Notes: generated by a model from the sequence alone, not told the origin. A stretch of DNA of 64,000 nucleotides from Planctomycetota bacterium (GCA_014381825.1 JACNKX010000095.1:1-64000); one strand, 5' to 3'; numbered from the stretch's first letter, positions 51,628 to 62,531 are shown. Made by a program: numbers and translations.

Positions 51628-52623
51628 CTAACTCTCGAATTCCGTAGTTGTTTCGAGCCTGTCGGCGGGCACCGTCGGCTCTGGGGCTTCGGTCTTTGTT
51701 TTGCCGTCTGCCGGCGTTTTTCGCAGCTCATTCGGAGGCGTTTTAGACTCCTCTTTCTCCACTGTCCCGATCGACTCGTCGTCAGCCTTTCTTGGCTCTT
51801 CGGTTGGCTGCTTCGGTGCGTTCCGTTCTGGTTCCGGCACAGGGTTTTCGGTCTTTTCCGTACCCTCAGCCTTTGGCGTCGGTTCAGTTTCAATCGGAGC
51901 GGCTTCGGGAACGGTAGGTGCCTTGCTTTGTAGGTCGCGAACGTAGTTGATCACATCCCAGCGAAGTTCACGCGAGAGTTGCGCGGCAAATGGTGCCATG
52001 CTTCCTTGCCCGTAAGTGAGGATGTGAAATAGTTGACCATCCCGCATCTGCAACGACTTGCCGGTCAGCATCGAGGGTGGTGGTGGGAAGCCTCGTTGGG
52101 GTACCGGTCCGTCGCCGATGCCCTTTGGACCGTGGCACGAGATGCAGAACGTGCGATAGACGGCGGCACCGCGTTCAATCGATGCAGAGAATCGCTTGCG
52201 GGCGGTTGCTTCGGCACTCGGAGCCGAACTTGCCAAGAGTTCGGACTGCTCGCTGGCGTCTCCGAAGTCTTGGCGACTTCGGCTACCATCAGACTCCTCC
52301 GCGAGTTCAGCCGAGACAGCCGCTTCGATTGCACTCAGGCTGACAGGGTTCGCTAGCTCTTCGCCGGCTCGAACTGCATCCTCCTTCGTCGCGGCGAAGT
52401 ACAGCGGCATTTGCCCGCGAGCGATCGTACCCGGCACAGGCGGCTGCATCGTTCGACCGTTCGGCAAGATCGGATTCGCCGCAAAGGCTTCCCACGCCGG
52501 CGTATATTTCATGTCCGGCAAGATTTCGATGTTCGGCTTGGAATAATCGATACCGATGGCCGCAGTCATGACAACAACTGCCACCAGTAACACAGCAAGC
52601 ACAGTATTCATCCAGTTCATCAC
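51628..52623 (-). CDS. actE: Alternative complex III cytochrome c subunit ActE
   Basis: 331 residues with an N-terminal membrane anchor (about 5-23) and one haem site: FCISCHGPKGIGDGPV, Met-type axial ligand probably in GSMAPFAAQLSRELRW. The C-terminal 85 residues are a Pro/Glu/Lys-rich low-complexity tail, unusual for ActE. It overlaps the ActD stop by four bases (ATGA). It would be a monohaem subunit passing electrons to the soluble acceptor. Confidence 0.88.
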   Translation of the reverse strand: MMNWMNTVLAVLLVAVVVMTAAIGIDYSKPNIEILPDMKYTPAWEAFAANPILPNGRTMQPPVPGTIARGQMPLYFAATKEDAVRAGEELANPVSLSAIEAAVSAELAEESDGSRSRQDFGDASEQSELLASSAPSAEATARKRFSASIERGAAVYRTFCISCHGPKGIGDGPVPQRGFPPPPSMLTGKSLQMRDGQLFHILTYGQGSMAPFAAQLSRELRWDVINYVRDLQSKAPTVPEAAPIETEPTPKAEGTEKTENPVPEPERNAPKQPTEEPRKADDESIGTVEKEESKTPPNELRKTPADGKTKTEAPEPTVPADRLETTTEFES

Positions 52624-53159
52624 TGCAAGTCGCCTCCGGGTAGCGTAATCTTCTCCTCGACAGCGAGCGCGTGAAACTCCTGCAACATCTTGCGGACGGC
52701 CGCCGTATCAAACCCGGCATCGGCTTCATCGATTACTAGTAGGAATCGATCATCCGTAACGCGAGGATTGATGATCTGTGGTTGCTTGCCGGGGAAGAGA
52801 CGGCTCACCGCCAATAGTGCGAATACCGATCCGAAACCGGCCAGCAATACCGCTGCCTCGAACGCCACAGGGACATCGGAGGGCAGCGAGTTCCACGGCT
52901 TTCCGCCAACGTCGAGCTTCCAATCGATTGACGTCGACCAGTGTTCGAACCACAGCATTCCGAGTACTCCGATCATGCCACACAGAAAACAGACCCACGT
53001 TAAACGCGACGGGCGCAGACCCATTGCTCGCTCCAATCCGTGGACAGCGTAGGGAGTGAAAGCATCGACGATTTTGAACCCGCTCCGTCGCACTGCATCC
53101 GTGGCCGCAAGCAAGTCGTCCTCGTGTTCAAACGTCGCAAGTAAGACGCGGTCGCTCAT
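52620..53159 (-). CDS. actD: Alternative complex III subunit ActD (DUF3341)
   Basis: 179 residues, from the ATG at 53157-53159 that overlaps the ActC stop (ATGA). A longer frame extends to 53960 but its N-terminal 267 residues are a shadow of act[21 protein letters not shown], followed by [20 protein letters not shown], is the DUF3341 signature; two membrane helices are at about 55-75 and 100-120. ActD packs against ActC and ActF in the membrane. Confidence 0.92.
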   Translation of the reverse strand: MSDRVLLATFEHEDDLLAATDAVRRSGFKIVDAFTPYAVHGLERAMGLRPSRLTWVCFLCGMIGVLGMLWFEHWSTSIDWKLDVGGKPWNSLPSDVPVAFEAAVLLAGFGSVFALLAVSRLFPGKQPQIINPRVTDDRFLLVIDEADAGFDTAAVRKMLQEFHALAVEEKITLPGGDLQ

Positions 53160-54547
53160 GCTGCTTTCTCCTCGGTAATCGACTCCGCAGGCGGACGCTT
53201 CTTCAAGTGGGCAGCACCTTTGATTTCTGCGATCGCAATGACTGGCGCAATCCGACAAAAGATCAGGAAGCAAGTGAAGAACAAGCCAAAGCTGCCAACG
53301 AACGTTGCGATCTCGATCGATGTCGGCGCATAACTCGCCCAACTCGACGGCAGGAAGTCGCGATGCAAGCTGGTGACAATGATCACGAATCGCTCGAACC
53401 ACATGCCGACATTGACTAAGATCACGATCACGAACACGACAGGCAGCGTCGAGCGAAGCTTGCGCGACCAGAGCAACTGCGGAATCAGCACGTTGCACGA
53501 AACCATCGTCCAGTAAGCCCAAGCGAACGGCCCTAATGCTCGATTCTTGAACACGAATTGTTCGTACCCGTTGCCGCTGTAAAAAGCCATGAAGAATTCC
53601 GTGCCGTAGGCTAAGCCCACGATACAACCCATTGACATCATCAGCTTGCACATCCGGTCGATGTGCGTCATCGTGATATAGTCTTCCAGTTGCATCACCT
53701 TGCGAGCGATGATCATCAACGTCAACACCATCGCCAAGCCGCTGAAGATGGCTCCCGCAACAAAGTAAGGCGGAAAGATTGTTGTATGCCAGCCTGGAAT
53801 CACGGCGGTCGCGAAGTCCATGCTGACGATCGTATGCACGGAGAATACGAGTGGCGTCGCCAAACCGGCAAGCAGTAGGTAGACGGTCTCGTAACGAAGC
53901 CAAGTGCGTGCGGAGCCGTTCCAGCCGAGACATAGAATCGACGTGATTCGCTTCCGCCATCCGGGCTCGCTCCGATCACGAATCGTTGCCAAATCAGGGA
54001 GCAGGCCGACGTACCAGAAGACCGCTGAGATTGCCAAGTAAGTCGAGATGGCGAATACGTCCCACAGCAACGGCGACTTGAAGTTCACCCACAAGGGACC
54101 ACGTGTGTTGGGATAAGGCATCATCCAGAAGGCCAGCCATGGTCGCCCCATATGGATCAGCGGGAAGATGCCCGCGCACATTACTGCAAACAAGGTCATC
54201 GCTTCGGCCGATCGATTGACCGCCGTACGCCATTTCTGCCGGAACAGAAAGAGGACTGCCGAGATGAGAGTTCCCGCGTGACCGATGCCAACCCAGAAAA
54301 CGAAGTTCGTAATGTCGAACGCCCAGCCGACCGTTTTGTTCAACCCCCACGTCCCGATTCCAGTGGCAATCTGATACCAAACCGCTGCGACTCCCACAAT
54401 CAGTGCTGTGAGCGACAGTCCAAATGCTGACCACCACAAAGCTGTTGGTTTGCGGTCCATCGGAGCGCAAATGTCTCGTGTGACGTCGCTGATTGTCTTG
54501 TCGCCAGTGACCAGGGGCGACCGTAAAGAAGCGTGTACATCAGACAT
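53156..54547 (-). CDS. actC: Alternative complex III subunit ActC (NrfD-like)
   Basis: 463 residues from the ATG at 54545-54547, which overlaps the ActB stop (ATGTCTGA) and has GGAGG 8 nt upstream. About ten transmembrane helices. [20 protein letters not shown], with [17 protein letters not shown], and [20 protein letters not shown] are strongly typical of NrfD/ActC quinol-binding subunits. It couples quinol oxidation in the membrane to ActB. Confidence 0.94.
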   Translation of the reverse strand: MSDVHASLRSPLVTGDKTISDVTRDICAPMDRKPTALWWSAFGLSLTALIVGVAAVWYQIATGIGTWGLNKTVGWAFDITNFVFWVGIGHAGTLISAVLFLFRQKWRTAVNRSAEAMTLFAVMCAGIFPLIHMGRPWLAFWMMPYPNTRGPLWVNFKSPLLWDVFAISTYLAISAVFWYVGLLPDLATIRDRSEPGWRKRITSILCLGWNGSARTWLRYETVYLLLAGLATPLVFSVHTIVSMDFATAVIPGWHTTIFPPYFVAGAIFSGLAMVLTLMIIARKVMQLEDYITMTHIDRMCKLMMSMGCIVGLAYGTEFFMAFYSGNGYEQFVFKNRALGPFAWAYWTMVSCNVLIPQLLWSRKLRSTLPVVFVIVILVNVGMWFERFVIIVTSLHRDFLPSSWASYAPTSIEIATFVGSFGLFFTCFLIFCRIAPVIAIAEIKGAAHLKKRPPAESITEEKAA

Positions 54548-57500
54548 GATGTTCGCCTCCATCTGCTGCTTCGCGGTTCTTCACCGATCGCAGATAAGCA
54601 ACGGACGGACGGAAGTTGAACTCTTCGAGCAGACGATACCGTCTTGGGTCTTCAAAGGCTCCATGGACTTTACTTTCCGGATCATTCATGTCGCCAAAGA
54701 CGATAGCTTGGGCGGGACAAGACTGTTGGCAAGCAGTTTGAATGTTGCCGTCGACAACCGGTTCGTCTCGCTGTCTCGCGGCAATCTTTCCTTCTTCGAT
54801 GCGTTGGACACACATCGAACATTTTTCCATGACGCCGCGAGTTCGCACTGTGACGTCCGGATTGAGCACTAGGTTTTGAAGTGCGTCCTCACGTTCGTAC
54901 TTAAACCAGTTGAAGCGGCGAACTTTGTATGGACAGTTGTTAGCGCAGTATCGAGTTCCGACACAGCGGTTGTAGGCTTGTACGTTGAGACCTTCATCGC
55001 CATGCACGGTCGCCAGCACTGGACAAACCGTTTCGCAAGGTGCGTTGTCGCAGTGGTGGCACATCATGGGTTGATGCGCCACGCTGACGTCGTCACCAGC
55101 GCCGGAGTAGTATCGATCAAGTCGAATCCAATGCATCTCGCGCTGACGACGAACTTCATCCTTGCCGACAACCGGGACATTGTTTTCCGACTGGCAAGCG
55201 ATCAGACAGGCCGAACAGCCCGTACACTTGTTCAAGTCGATGACCATCCCCCAGGAATGTCCGGACTTCGTGTGGTCTTCAGCCCAGAGTTGCGTGTCTC
55301 CGTGATGGTGCGCGTGCGGCGTTCCTGCGTGGGAATCCTGAGCAAATTCTTCCAGAGTCGTTTCCTGAATGATGTCTCGCACCTCCGCGCCGTGTGGTGC
55401 AACATTGCGGGGAATCTCCAGCGAATGATGTTCCTGTGTTGAAGCAAGATCGCGACGGCCACCCGATTTCGTTAGCGTCACACCACTGACCGTGTATTGA
55501 AGTTCTCCGTCGCGAGTTTCGATGAGACTAGCAACGTTCTTACCAACCAGTTCACCGGGCGCGACCGTCGGCCTACCTTCCAACCACTTGGGCCCAATGT
55601 CTGCGAAGCGATCTGTTCCACGGACGCCATACCCAAGAGCAATCGCGCCGACGCGGTCATGCTGCCCCGGTTGGACCAGTGTTGGCAACTCGACGCTGCT
55701 GCCTTCATCCGTCTCGACGCGGACGAGATCACCGTTGGACAACGACAGTTCTTTTGCGGCGGTAGGCGAGACGCAAACGTAGTTGTCCCAGGTAATTTTC
55801 GTCGTTGGGTCTGGCAGTTCCTGCAGCCAAGGGTTGTGGGCGTGGCGGCTGTCGGTCAGACCAACTTTGGAGTAGAGCGAGATCGTATAGTCATCGCCAG
55901 ATGGTTCAGCGTCGACCAATGCGACAGTATCGGATTGAAACTCGCTGACGGTAGGCGCTATCGGTGTCGCGTTTACAAAGCCATCGTGAACCGCTTTGTC
56001 CCAGAACGCCTGGAAAGGTCGTGGCTCGACACGGGGCAAGACGTTTTCTCGCCAGCTCGCCCGTAGAATGTCATAGGCCGAATCGCTGTCGCCGGACCAA
56101 CGGGCGAGGCTCTCCAAAATCGAGCGTGTTCCACCAAGCGGCTGCAATGTCGGCTGCGAAATGCTCACGAGCCCAGCGACTGGCTCGGCGTCCAGCCATG
56201 ACTCAAGCGGATGATGATCGGGGCAAACGAAGTGAGCGAGTGAAGCGAAATCGTCTTGGCGTTCTGCAAAGCTGACGACAAGCTTCGCCTTGCTGATGCC
56301 GGCGGCAATCGCCTTGTGATCGGGCAGGTTGTGTGTCAGGTCCGTTCCAGCGACAAACAACGCTGCAACTTTGCCTGCCTTTAACTCCTCAACCAGATTA
56401 AGAACGTCAGCGTCGTTTCCTTGCCGTTGTCGGCTAGGCCGCTGGATGTCGAGCGTCTTGTTGTAATTGCTCAGCAAATGGTTGATGAAGTTCACCAACA
56501 CTTGGACGGACACATCCTGCGAATCGCATAGCACGAGGCTTGCGCCGCGGGCGTCCCAAAGCTTTTCGGCTAGATGGTCTATCTCGGTTGCCGCGATCGG
56601 CGACTCACTGAGCCTTCCTGCTGGCGGATCTTCTCCGGCGAGCATACTGAGCGTTGTCGCCAAATGACTCAGCACGCCGCCGTACTCGACGGGGGATAGT
56701 CGATAGCGTCGATCGGCATTGCCGCCGGTCAGCGACAAGCGGCCCTCAAACTGTACGTGGTAAGACATCTTCGGATGCTTTTTTGTCGGCGCTCGACGAG
56801 TCTGCCAGGCGGCAGTGAACTCGACGGGAGATATCCACGTTCCAAGGAAGTCAGCACCGAATGCGACAATGACGTTGGCCTGATCGAGTTTGTAATGTGG
56901 CAGCACGCGAGCGGCGTGCGTCTTCTCGTGGGCGTCGAGGATCGCCGAGCAGCTAACCGCATCGAACGTCACGTGCTTGGCGTCATTGTATTGTGCGAGA
57001 AAAGCGTCGATCTGGGCTTTGAGCGTCGGGCTAGTGACAGTGGACGTCACAAACCGGACAGCTCCGTTTCCCTGCTTGACTTCACCCAGCAATCGCGTGA
57101 TAGATTCGTCGACATCTTCCCAGCTTGTTACTTTGCCACTGGCAAGTGGTTGAGCCAGCCGATGACTGTCGTACAAGCCTAGCGGCAACGCTTGGCCGAT
57201 CGCACACAGACCACCGCGTGACAGAGGGTGTTCGGGCATTCCTTCCATCTTCAGTGGACGCCCATCTCGTACACCAACCAGCAGCCCACACGCAGCCGGA
57301 CAACCCGCACAAGTTGATGCGTAAGTTTGAGATCTTCCAGGAATCATGCCTTCCGGTTGATCGACGAACGGCAGCGCAATCACTTCCGGCGCTCGGCCAC
57401 AACCACTGAGCGTGGCTAGCGAAAGCGTGAACCCAGCAGCTTCGAGAAAATGTCGACGGCTGAACGGTGCCGGACCAGCTTGATGCGGGTCCGCTTCGTT

Positions 57501-57566
57501 GGCGTCGAGGCATCCGTCTCGCTGTGCAAAGCTCTTCCAGTATGTCTTTTTGGCGGAGTCGTTCAT
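54540..57566 (-). CDS. actB: Alternative complex III subunit ActB (molybdopterin-oxidoreductase-like plus 4Fe-4S ferredoxin)
   Basis: 1008 residues. The N-terminus has a TAT-like motif ([20 protein letters not shown]) and then [20 protein letters not shown], a molybdopterin-family domain to about 700. ActB has this fold but no known Mo cofactor. The C-terminal part has 4Fe-4S cluster ligands: [55 protein letters not shown], and [12 protein letters not shown] with [13 protein letters not shown]. Clusters pass electrons from the quinol side to the cytochromes. The TAT signal (RR) suggests export in folded form. Confidence 0.94.
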   Translation of the reverse strand: MNDSAKKTYWKSFAQRDGCLDANEADPHQAGPAPFSRRHFLEAAGFTLSLATLSGCGRAPEVIALPFVDQPEGMIPGRSQTYASTCAGCPAACGLLVGVRDGRPLKMEGMPEHPLSRGGLCAIGQALPLGLYDSHRLAQPLASGKVTSWEDVDESITRLLGEVKQGNGAVRFVTSTVTSPTLKAQIDAFLAQYNDAKHVTFDAVSCSAILDAHEKTHAARVLPHYKLDQANVIVAFGADFLGTWISPVEFTAAWQTRRAPTKKHPKMSYHVQFEGRLSLTGGNADRRYRLSPVEYGGVLSHLATTLSMLAGEDPPAGRLSESPIAATEIDHLAEKLWDARGASLVLCDSQDVSVQVLVNFINHLLSNYNKTLDIQRPSRQRQGNDADVLNLVEELKAGKVAALFVAGTDLTHNLPDHKAIAAGISKAKLVVSFAERQDDFASLAHFVCPDHHPLESWLDAEPVAGLVSISQPTLQPLGGTRSILESLARWSGDSDSAYDILRASWRENVLPRVEPRPFQAFWDKAVHDGFVNATPIAPTVSEFQSDTVALVDAEPSGDDYTISLYSKVGLTDSRHAHNPWLQELPDPTTKITWDNYVCVSPTAAKELSLSNGDLVRVETDEGSSVELPTLVQPGQHDRVGAIALGYGVRGTDRFADIGPKWLEGRPTVAPGELVGKNVASLIETRDGELQYTVSGVTLTKSGGRRDLASTQEHHSLEIPRNVAPHGAEVRDIIQETTLEEFAQDSHAGTPHAHHHGDTQLWAEDHTKSGHSWGMVIDLNKCTGCSACLIACQSENNVPVVGKDEVRRQREMHWIRLDRYYSGAGDDVSVAHQPMMCHHCDNAPCETVCPVLATVHGDEGLNVQAYNRCVGTRYCANNCPYKVRRFNWFKYEREDALQNLVLNPDVTVRTRGVMEKCSMCVQRIEEGKIAARQRDEPVVDGNIQTACQQSCPAQAIVFGDMNDPESKVHGAFEDPRRYRLLEEFNFRPSVAYLRSVKNREAADGGEHHV

Positions 57567-57575
57567 TTGGCAAAT

Positions 57576-58229
57576 CTAGTAGTGACAAACGGCACAATCG
57601 GTCTTCGCATCGACTGATTTTCCGTTGATGCCAGTTTTCGTACTCTCTTGGTGACAGTTGACACACCAGCCCATCGTCAGGCTTTCGTATTGTTCCATGC
57701 GTTGCATCGACTCGACCGGTCCGTGACACTTCTGGCAGGTTACTTCCGCCGCGACATGGGCTCGATGATCGAAATGGACATGATCCGGAAGATTGTGAAC
57801 GCGAACCCATGGGATCGATTTGGCAGTGGCTCCCCGCTGCGGCTGTAGTGTCTCGTCTAAGGCGAGCGTGTCGTACAGCTTGCGGAGTTCATCCGAGACG
57901 ATCTGTTTTGGCTTGCGCTTTTCCTCATCCGCCTTGTTCATTTCGTCTTGCAGCACGTCGAACGAACTCGTCACGACTTTGTGACACTTCATGCAGACAT
58001 CACTCGAAGGAATTCCCGCGTGGCGACTCTTGTCAGCGGCCGAGTGGCAGAACATACAGTCAATGCCGAGCTCGCCGGCGTGCAGTCGATGCGAGTAGTC
58101 AATCGGTTGCTTCGGCGCATAGCCTTGCTCGTTATCCGGCAACCGCCACGAGGACACGCCGGCCCCGAGTGTTATCAGGCCAAAGCAGAGCCCGATGAGT
58201 AATACGACGGTGATGACGCGTTGTTGCAT
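57576..58229 (-). CDS. actA: Alternative complex III pentahaem cytochrome ActA
   Basis: 217 residues with an N-terminal membrane anchor (about 8-28) and five CxxCH sites: CMFCH, CMKCH, CQKCH, CVNCH and CAVCH (the last next to the C-terminus). Five haems match ActA of Flavobacterium and Rhodothermus type complexes. It opens the actABCDEF run; ActB starts 9 bases downstream. Confidence 0.93.
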   Translation of the reverse strand: MQQRVITVVLLIGLCFGLITLGAGVSSWRLPDNEQGYAPKQPIDYSHRLHAGELGIDCMFCHSAADKSRHAGIPSSDVCMKCHKVVTSSFDVLQDEMNKADEEKRKPKQIVSDELRKLYDTLALDETLQPQRGATAKSIPWVRVHNLPDHVHFDHRAHVAAEVTCQKCHGPVESMQRMEQYESLTMGWCVNCHQESTKTGINGKSVDAKTDCAVCHY

Positions 58230-58251
58230 GACTAGTGTTCAGCCTTCAGTC

Positions 58252-58310
58252 GTTGGAGTTCCGGCTTTAGCCGGTCTTTTCCCAGAACCGCCTAAAGGCG
58301 GGACTCCAAC
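58252..58310. repeat. Intergenic palindromic repeat between narK and act operon
   Basis: GTTGGAGT (58252-58259) and ACTCCAAC (58303-58310) pair perfectly. Two internal hairpins, CCGGCTTTAGCCGG and CCGCCTAAAGGCGG, sit between. It lies between the narK stop and the actA start, so it may end or attenuate one transcript and it separates two transcription units. Confidence 0.65.
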
Positions 58311-58315
58311 AATTC

Positions 58316-59908
58316 CTAACATCTAATTTCTGCGTTCTTTCTGGCATAGAACCACCAGTTCACGGCCAGACAACTTATGTAGTAGACGGCGAAACCGTAC
58401 AGCGCGTATTCAGGCGTTCCGGCCTTAATCTGTGTCGCGAAGATCTTGGGGATCAGGTAGGCACCGTAGGCCGCGATGGCTGACGTCCAGCCAAGGACTG
58501 GCCCGGCTTGTTCTTTCGAGAAGATGATCGGGATCATTCGGAATGTTGATCCGTTGCCGATACCCGTTGTTGCGAACAAGACGACAAAGGTGACGACGAA
58601 CGGAATGAAATACTTTTCCGGTGTGTCGGATTGCCCGGCAAGCGAGACGATGTAGCCGGCGAGAATGGTCGAGGCCACCATGACCCACGTGTCCCACTGA
58701 GTCACGCGGGCACCACCCCACTTATCCGATAGCCAGCCGCCAACGGGGCGAATGAACGCACCCACTGCCGCACCGATCCAGATGTAATTCGATGTGATCA
58801 AGCCGTTGGTCGGCGTGACAAATACATCATCCATCAGTTTGGGAAAGGCGTTGGCATAGCCGATGAACGAGCCGAATGTCATGACGTAAAGCCATGTCAT
58901 GACCCAGTTATGCTTGTTGCCGAAAATGGCAAACTGTTTGTTGAGCGGTTCCTGAATGGTGCGGGGAGTCATGAACTTCATCCCCAACAGTGTTGCGGAA
59001 ACCGCTACGATCAACACAACGAAGATTCGAATCAACTCAGGAATCGGCATCTTCACGAAGATCAGGAAGACGACACCAATGCCCGCACCCAGAAAGCCAA
59101 TCAACTGCAACCATAGGTATTTGCCGATCGCAGCGGGCGTCGGGCCGCACTTGTGTTGCGGAAGATTGTTCATAAAGATCCAGGCCAAGATAGCCAAGAC
59201 AGTCATTATGGGCACCCAAATCATCGCGGCGTTTTGAATCCAGAGTTGCTGCGCATTACCGTCTACTTGGAACTGTTGAGGATCACCGCCGAGCGCACCG
59301 AAGACTCCGCGAGTGATCGCCCATGGGATCAGAAACTGCATGACGCTGACGCCAGCGTTACCCAGCCCCGCGTTCAATCCCAATGCAAGTCCTTGCATCC
59401 GCTTCGGGAAGAAGAAGGAAATGTTCGACATACTCGAGGCGAACGCGCCGCCTCCAACACCCGACATCGCAGCGAGAATGATGTACACGTAGAACGGAGT
59501 ACCCGGATTCTGTAACGCAATCCCCGCAAGAAGAGCTGGGATGATCAGCATGACCGTCGTCATGAACTTGACGTTACGTCCACCGCAGATCGCGATCATG
59601 AACGAATTCGGAATGCGCAGTGTCGCGCCAGCTAGGCCCGCAACCGCAGGCAGCGTGAACAAGAGGGCGCGATACCCGGCTTCGTCGTAAGGATTGCCGT
59701 CATTGCGAAACGTGAAGTTGAACAACTCAGGGTTCGCAAAGTGCAGCCGCTGCATCGTCTTGGCGATCATGCCCCAGTACAGCCAGACCGAGAAGCCGCA
59801 GAGCAAATTAGGGATCGATACCCACAGGTTTCGATTGGCGATACTCTTGCCCGTCGAATCCCAAAAGGCGTTATCTTCGACGTCCCAGCGTTCGGGTGTA
59901 CGTGCCAT
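58316..59908 (-). CDS. narK: Nitrate/nitrite transporter of the NarK/NNP major facilitator family
   Basis: 530 residues, about 12 helices. NNP signatures are AGLAGATLRIPNSFMIAICG (first nitrate signature, in helix 3) with GGGAFASSMSNISFFFPKRM and QGLALGLNAGLGN. It should exchange nitrate and nitrite across the inner membrane. It lies between the NarK-DoxX fusion and the act operon. A 133-base spacer with a long inverted repeat follows upstream. Confidence 0.88.
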   Translation of the reverse strand: MARTPERWDVEDNAFWDSTGKSIANRNLWVSIPNLLCGFSVWLYWGMIAKTMQRLHFANPELFNFTFRNDGNPYDEAGYRALLFTLPAVAGLAGATLRIPNSFMIAICGGRNVKFMTTVMLIIPALLAGIALQNPGTPFYVYIILAAMSGVGGGAFASSMSNISFFFPKRMQGLALGLNAGLGNAGVSVMQFLIPWAITRGVFGALGGDPQQFQVDGNAQQLWIQNAAMIWVPIMTVLAILAWIFMNNLPQHKCGPTPAAIGKYLWLQLIGFLGAGIGVVFLIFVKMPIPELIRIFVVLIVAVSATLLGMKFMTPRTIQEPLNKQFAIFGNKHNWVMTWLYVMTFGSFIGYANAFPKLMDDVFVTPTNGLITSNYIWIGAAVGAFIRPVGGWLSDKWGGARVTQWDTWVMVASTILAGYIVSLAGQSDTPEKYFIPFVVTFVVLFATTGIGNGSTFRMIPIIFSKEQAGPVLGWTSAIAAYGAYLIPKIFATQIKAGTPEYALYGFAVYYISCLAVNWWFYARKNAEIRC

Positions 59909-59935
59909 GTTATTGATCCGCCTCTTCGTAGTTCA

Positions 59936-60011
59936 TAGGCCGGAACAAACTTGCGCAGTTCCGGTAAAAACGCTATTCGATGCCGGAGTTGCGCAAGCTT
60001 GTTCCGGCCTA
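59936..60011. repeat. Long inverted repeat, possible transcription terminator
   Basis: Arms 59936-59964 and 59983-60011 (29 nt each) match in 26 positions when one is inverted, with G-U pairs allowed at the others. The right arm is followed by a T-run on the plus strand. It lies between the two nitrate transporter genes. Confidence 0.7.
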
Positions 60012-60041
60012 CTGTTTTTGTGCGTTACCTTGTTGTGCAAC

Positions 60042-61832
60042 TCATGTTGTTGGCGTCAGATTCCTTTCGTTGTCTGCTTGAACTAGGTAGTCCAGTGAAA
60101 GCGGGCCAGCACCTCGCCAAACTAGCAAGGCCAGCGCGAAGAAGACGAACGACGTGAATTGGAAGTCGACGTTGCCAATCAGTCCGCCGCTACCGTCAGT
60201 GCCCATCAGCGTGATGATTACGGCGCCAAACAGAACTCCCGCGTTTGCTGCTGCTGCGACTCGCGTGACGAACCCGAGCGCGAGACTTGCGCCGCCCACA
60301 ACGTGAGCAAACACGACGCCCCAAGCAATCAGCGTTTGGACCTGACCGAAATCGCTTCCGATACGCGACTCCAACTCGGCCATGTTGTTCGTGATGAAGT
60401 AGATGCCTTTGATCATCAGGGCAACACCTAAGTACATCCTGAGTGCGTCCATCGGTCGCAGTGCGCTGAGCCCAGGAAGCAGATCTGGGAGCGGCCGACG
60501 CTCTTTGCGTTCGGCTCGTCGCTTCTTATGTGCCAACGCCAGTTCCTCGGCCGCCGCCTTTTCGTCCGCCGGGCTGAAACGCACTAAGTAGGTGAAGAAC
60601 GAGAAGCAGGTAACGAGACCGCCCAAGATCATTAGTGCTTGCGGATAGCTAATACTTTCGTAACGGAGTAGGAATCCTGCGGCGACAGCTCCCATATTGC
60701 CACCGGCACCAACGATGCCCGAAACTGAGCCGAGTGCCTTCTTGTTAATGAACGGTACGACTGAGTAGGTCGCCCCTTCCGACATCTGCACGAACAAACT
60801 AAAGACGATCATCGCCGGAATCGCTAACGCCAAGATCTTCATCTGTGAGAAGAAGAGTAGCGCGATACCTTCGACGAACAGAGCGATGAACAGCCAACGG
60901 ACTCTTCCCTTGAGACCAGACTTTTCAACAAACTTGTCGCTAATGAAACCACCTGTCGTTCGTGCGAAGATGTTCATCAGTCCGAACAAACCGGCGACCA
61001 GACCAGCCGTTTTGAGTCCGAGATCGAAATAGTCCATGTAGTAGATCGCAGCGATGTTGTTGATCGTCAACTCGATGCCAAAGCAGGCCGCATAGATAAA
61101 GAACAAGGCCCAGACGCGATAGTCTTTCGCGGCAAGAAGGAACGAGCCCTTTCCCTTTTCTACCGAGACATGCTCGCCTTTTGCTCTTAGCTCAGCGAAA
61201 TTGCCGTCAGGCAAGTCGGTCGTGAAGAAGAAGTAGGCGACACCGGTGATCATGCACACCGCACCGGCCGAGACCATTGACAGTCGCCATCCAATCGCAT
61301 CGCTGAATCCGAGCGCGATAAATCCAGCGAACACGAGCGGCATCACCATCTGCGTCACGCCGCCACCAAGGTTTCCCCAGCCAGCGGACGTCGCGTTCGC
61401 CGTACCCACACAATTCGGGGCGAACATCACAGAAGTGTGATACTGGGTGATAACAAACGACGCACCGATCACACCGATTCCGAGGCGGAACAGCATGAAG
61501 GACTGGTACGACGTTGCCAAGCCGATCGCCATTACAGGAATCGACCCGAAGAACAGTAGCAGTGTATAGCTCAAACGCGGCCCGATTCGGTCACACAGCC
61601 AACCGATGAATAGTCGTGCAACGATCGTGATCGCGACCGAGGCGATGATCGTGTTGCCGATCTGCTCCTTCGTTAACGACAATTCCTCGCGCACCACTGC
61701 CATCAAAGGCGCGATGCCGAACCAAGCGAAGAAACACAAGAAGAACGCAAACCAACTCATGTGGAAGGCGCGCATCTGCCGTGTCTTCAGCGAAAACAGA
61801 TCGATACTTGTAGCTTTGTTGCGTATTTCCAT
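60042..61832 (-). CDS. narK: NarK-type nitrate transporter fused to a DoxX-like membrane domain
   Basis: 596 residues. The N-terminal 420 form a NarK/NNP major facilitator (FFAWFGIAPLMAVVREELSL, FVITQYHTSVMFAPNCVGTA, NATSAGWGNLGGGVTQMVMP). A basic linker (about 430-450, KKRRAERKERR) leads to a second domain (about 455-585). Its four helices, with DALRMYLGVALMIKGIYFIT and FAHVVGGASLALGFVTRVAA, are DoxX-like. DoxX is the small subunit of archaeal thiosulfate:quinone oxidoreductases and also occurs widely in quinone-linked membrane proteins. Fusion to NarK is not a known standard arrangement to me. It might link nitrate transport to quinone or redox balance. Confidence 0.85.
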   Translation of the reverse strand: MEIRNKATSIDLFSLKTRQMRAFHMSWFAFFLCFFAWFGIAPLMAVVREELSLTKEQIGNTIIASVAITIVARLFIGWLCDRIGPRLSYTLLLFFGSIPVMAIGLATSYQSFMLFRLGIGVIGASFVITQYHTSVMFAPNCVGTANATSAGWGNLGGGVTQMVMPLVFAGFIALGFSDAIGWRLSMVSAGAVCMITGVAYFFFTTDLPDGNFAELRAKGEHVSVEKGKGSFLLAAKDYRVWALFFIYAACFGIELTINNIAAIYYMDYFDLGLKTAGLVAGLFGLMNIFARTTGGFISDKFVEKSGLKGRVRWLFIALFVEGIALLFFSQMKILALAIPAMIVFSLFVQMSEGATYSVVPFINKKALGSVSGIVGAGGNMGAVAAGFLLRYESISYPQALMILGGLVTCFSFFTYLVRFSPADEKAAAEELALAHKKRRAERKERRPLPDLLPGLSALRPMDALRMYLGVALMIKGIYFITNNMAELESRIGSDFGQVQTLIAWGVVFAHVVGGASLALGFVTRVAAAANAGVLFGAVIITLMGTDGSGGLIGNVDFQFTSFVFFALALLVWRGAGPLSLDYLVQADNERNLTPTT

Positions 61833-61847
61833 GATGTAACTCGTTGC

Positions 61848-62531
61848 CTATCCGCGGCGGCCATACCAACGGACAACCTGCGGCTTGCGCCAGAGATAAG
61901 GATTGGGAATGACCAACACGTGAACCAGTCGCGTAAAGGGAAAGAATCCAATCGTCAGGAATGCCAGCACGATGTGGAACTTCACAAGGTGTGGCATGGC
62001 TGCGACGTAACTGACATCGGGGTTTAGCTTGAAGATCGACCACAGGTAAGGTGACAAGTTCGATGCGAACCAGGCTGATCCCCAGGGGTGAAACAGCGCC
62101 ACGCTAATGCCACTGATCGTTTGCAACAGCAGCATCACAAACAGAATCCAGTCAGTCGGCGTGGTCACATTCTTAATCTTGGTGTTCGAGAATCGACGGA
62201 CGACAACACCAATTAGTCCGACAAGCGTCAGCAAGCCGAAGGCGAGTGCTGACACCTCCAGGACGTACAGTCTGAGTGGATGACTGTTCCACGCTAGGAT
62301 CGTGCGGGGAATCAGAAACGCGATCATATGTCCGGCGGTAACTACCAAGATGCCGTAGTGAAACGGCACAACGGCCCAGAAGTGATGCTTGTTCTCAAGG
62401 AACTGGCTGGACAGGCTGGAGTACGAGAACGACTGCATTCGGTAGCGGTACACGGTCATCAAGAAGAACGTGAACAGACATACGTAGGGCAATGCTACGA
62501 ACAAGAACTGATCGAGAAAATGCTGGCTCAT
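61848..62531 (-). CDS. narI: Respiratory nitrate reductase gamma subunit NarI (cytochrome b)
   Basis: 227 residues from the ATG at 62529-62531, which overlaps the NarJ stop (ATGA); the longer frame to 62783 is a shadow. Five transmembrane helices. YGILVVTAGHMIAFLIPRTI carries the first haem-ligand His, and the end of the protein (PHLVKFHIVLAFLTIGFFPF, TRLVHVLV) supplies further His ligands. It oxidises quinol and feeds electrons to NarH. Confidence 0.92.
   Translation of the reverse strand: MSQHFLDQFLFVALPYVCLFTFFLMTVYRYRMQSFSYSSLSSQFLENKHHFWAVVPFHYGILVVTAGHMIAFLIPRTILAWNSHPLRLYVLEVSALAFGLLTLVGLIGVVVRRFSNTKIKNVTTPTDWILFVMLLLQTISGISVALFHPWGSAWFASNLSPYLWSIFKLNPDVSYVAAMPHLVKFHIVLAFLTIGFFPFTRLVHVLVIPNPYLWRKPQVVRWYGRRG

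Noticed and set aside
52620-53960. A 446-residue reading of the ActD gene
   Set aside because: The first 267 residues are a shadow of actC in another frame; the ATG at 53157-53159 overlaps the actC stop and gives the normal DUF3341 length.
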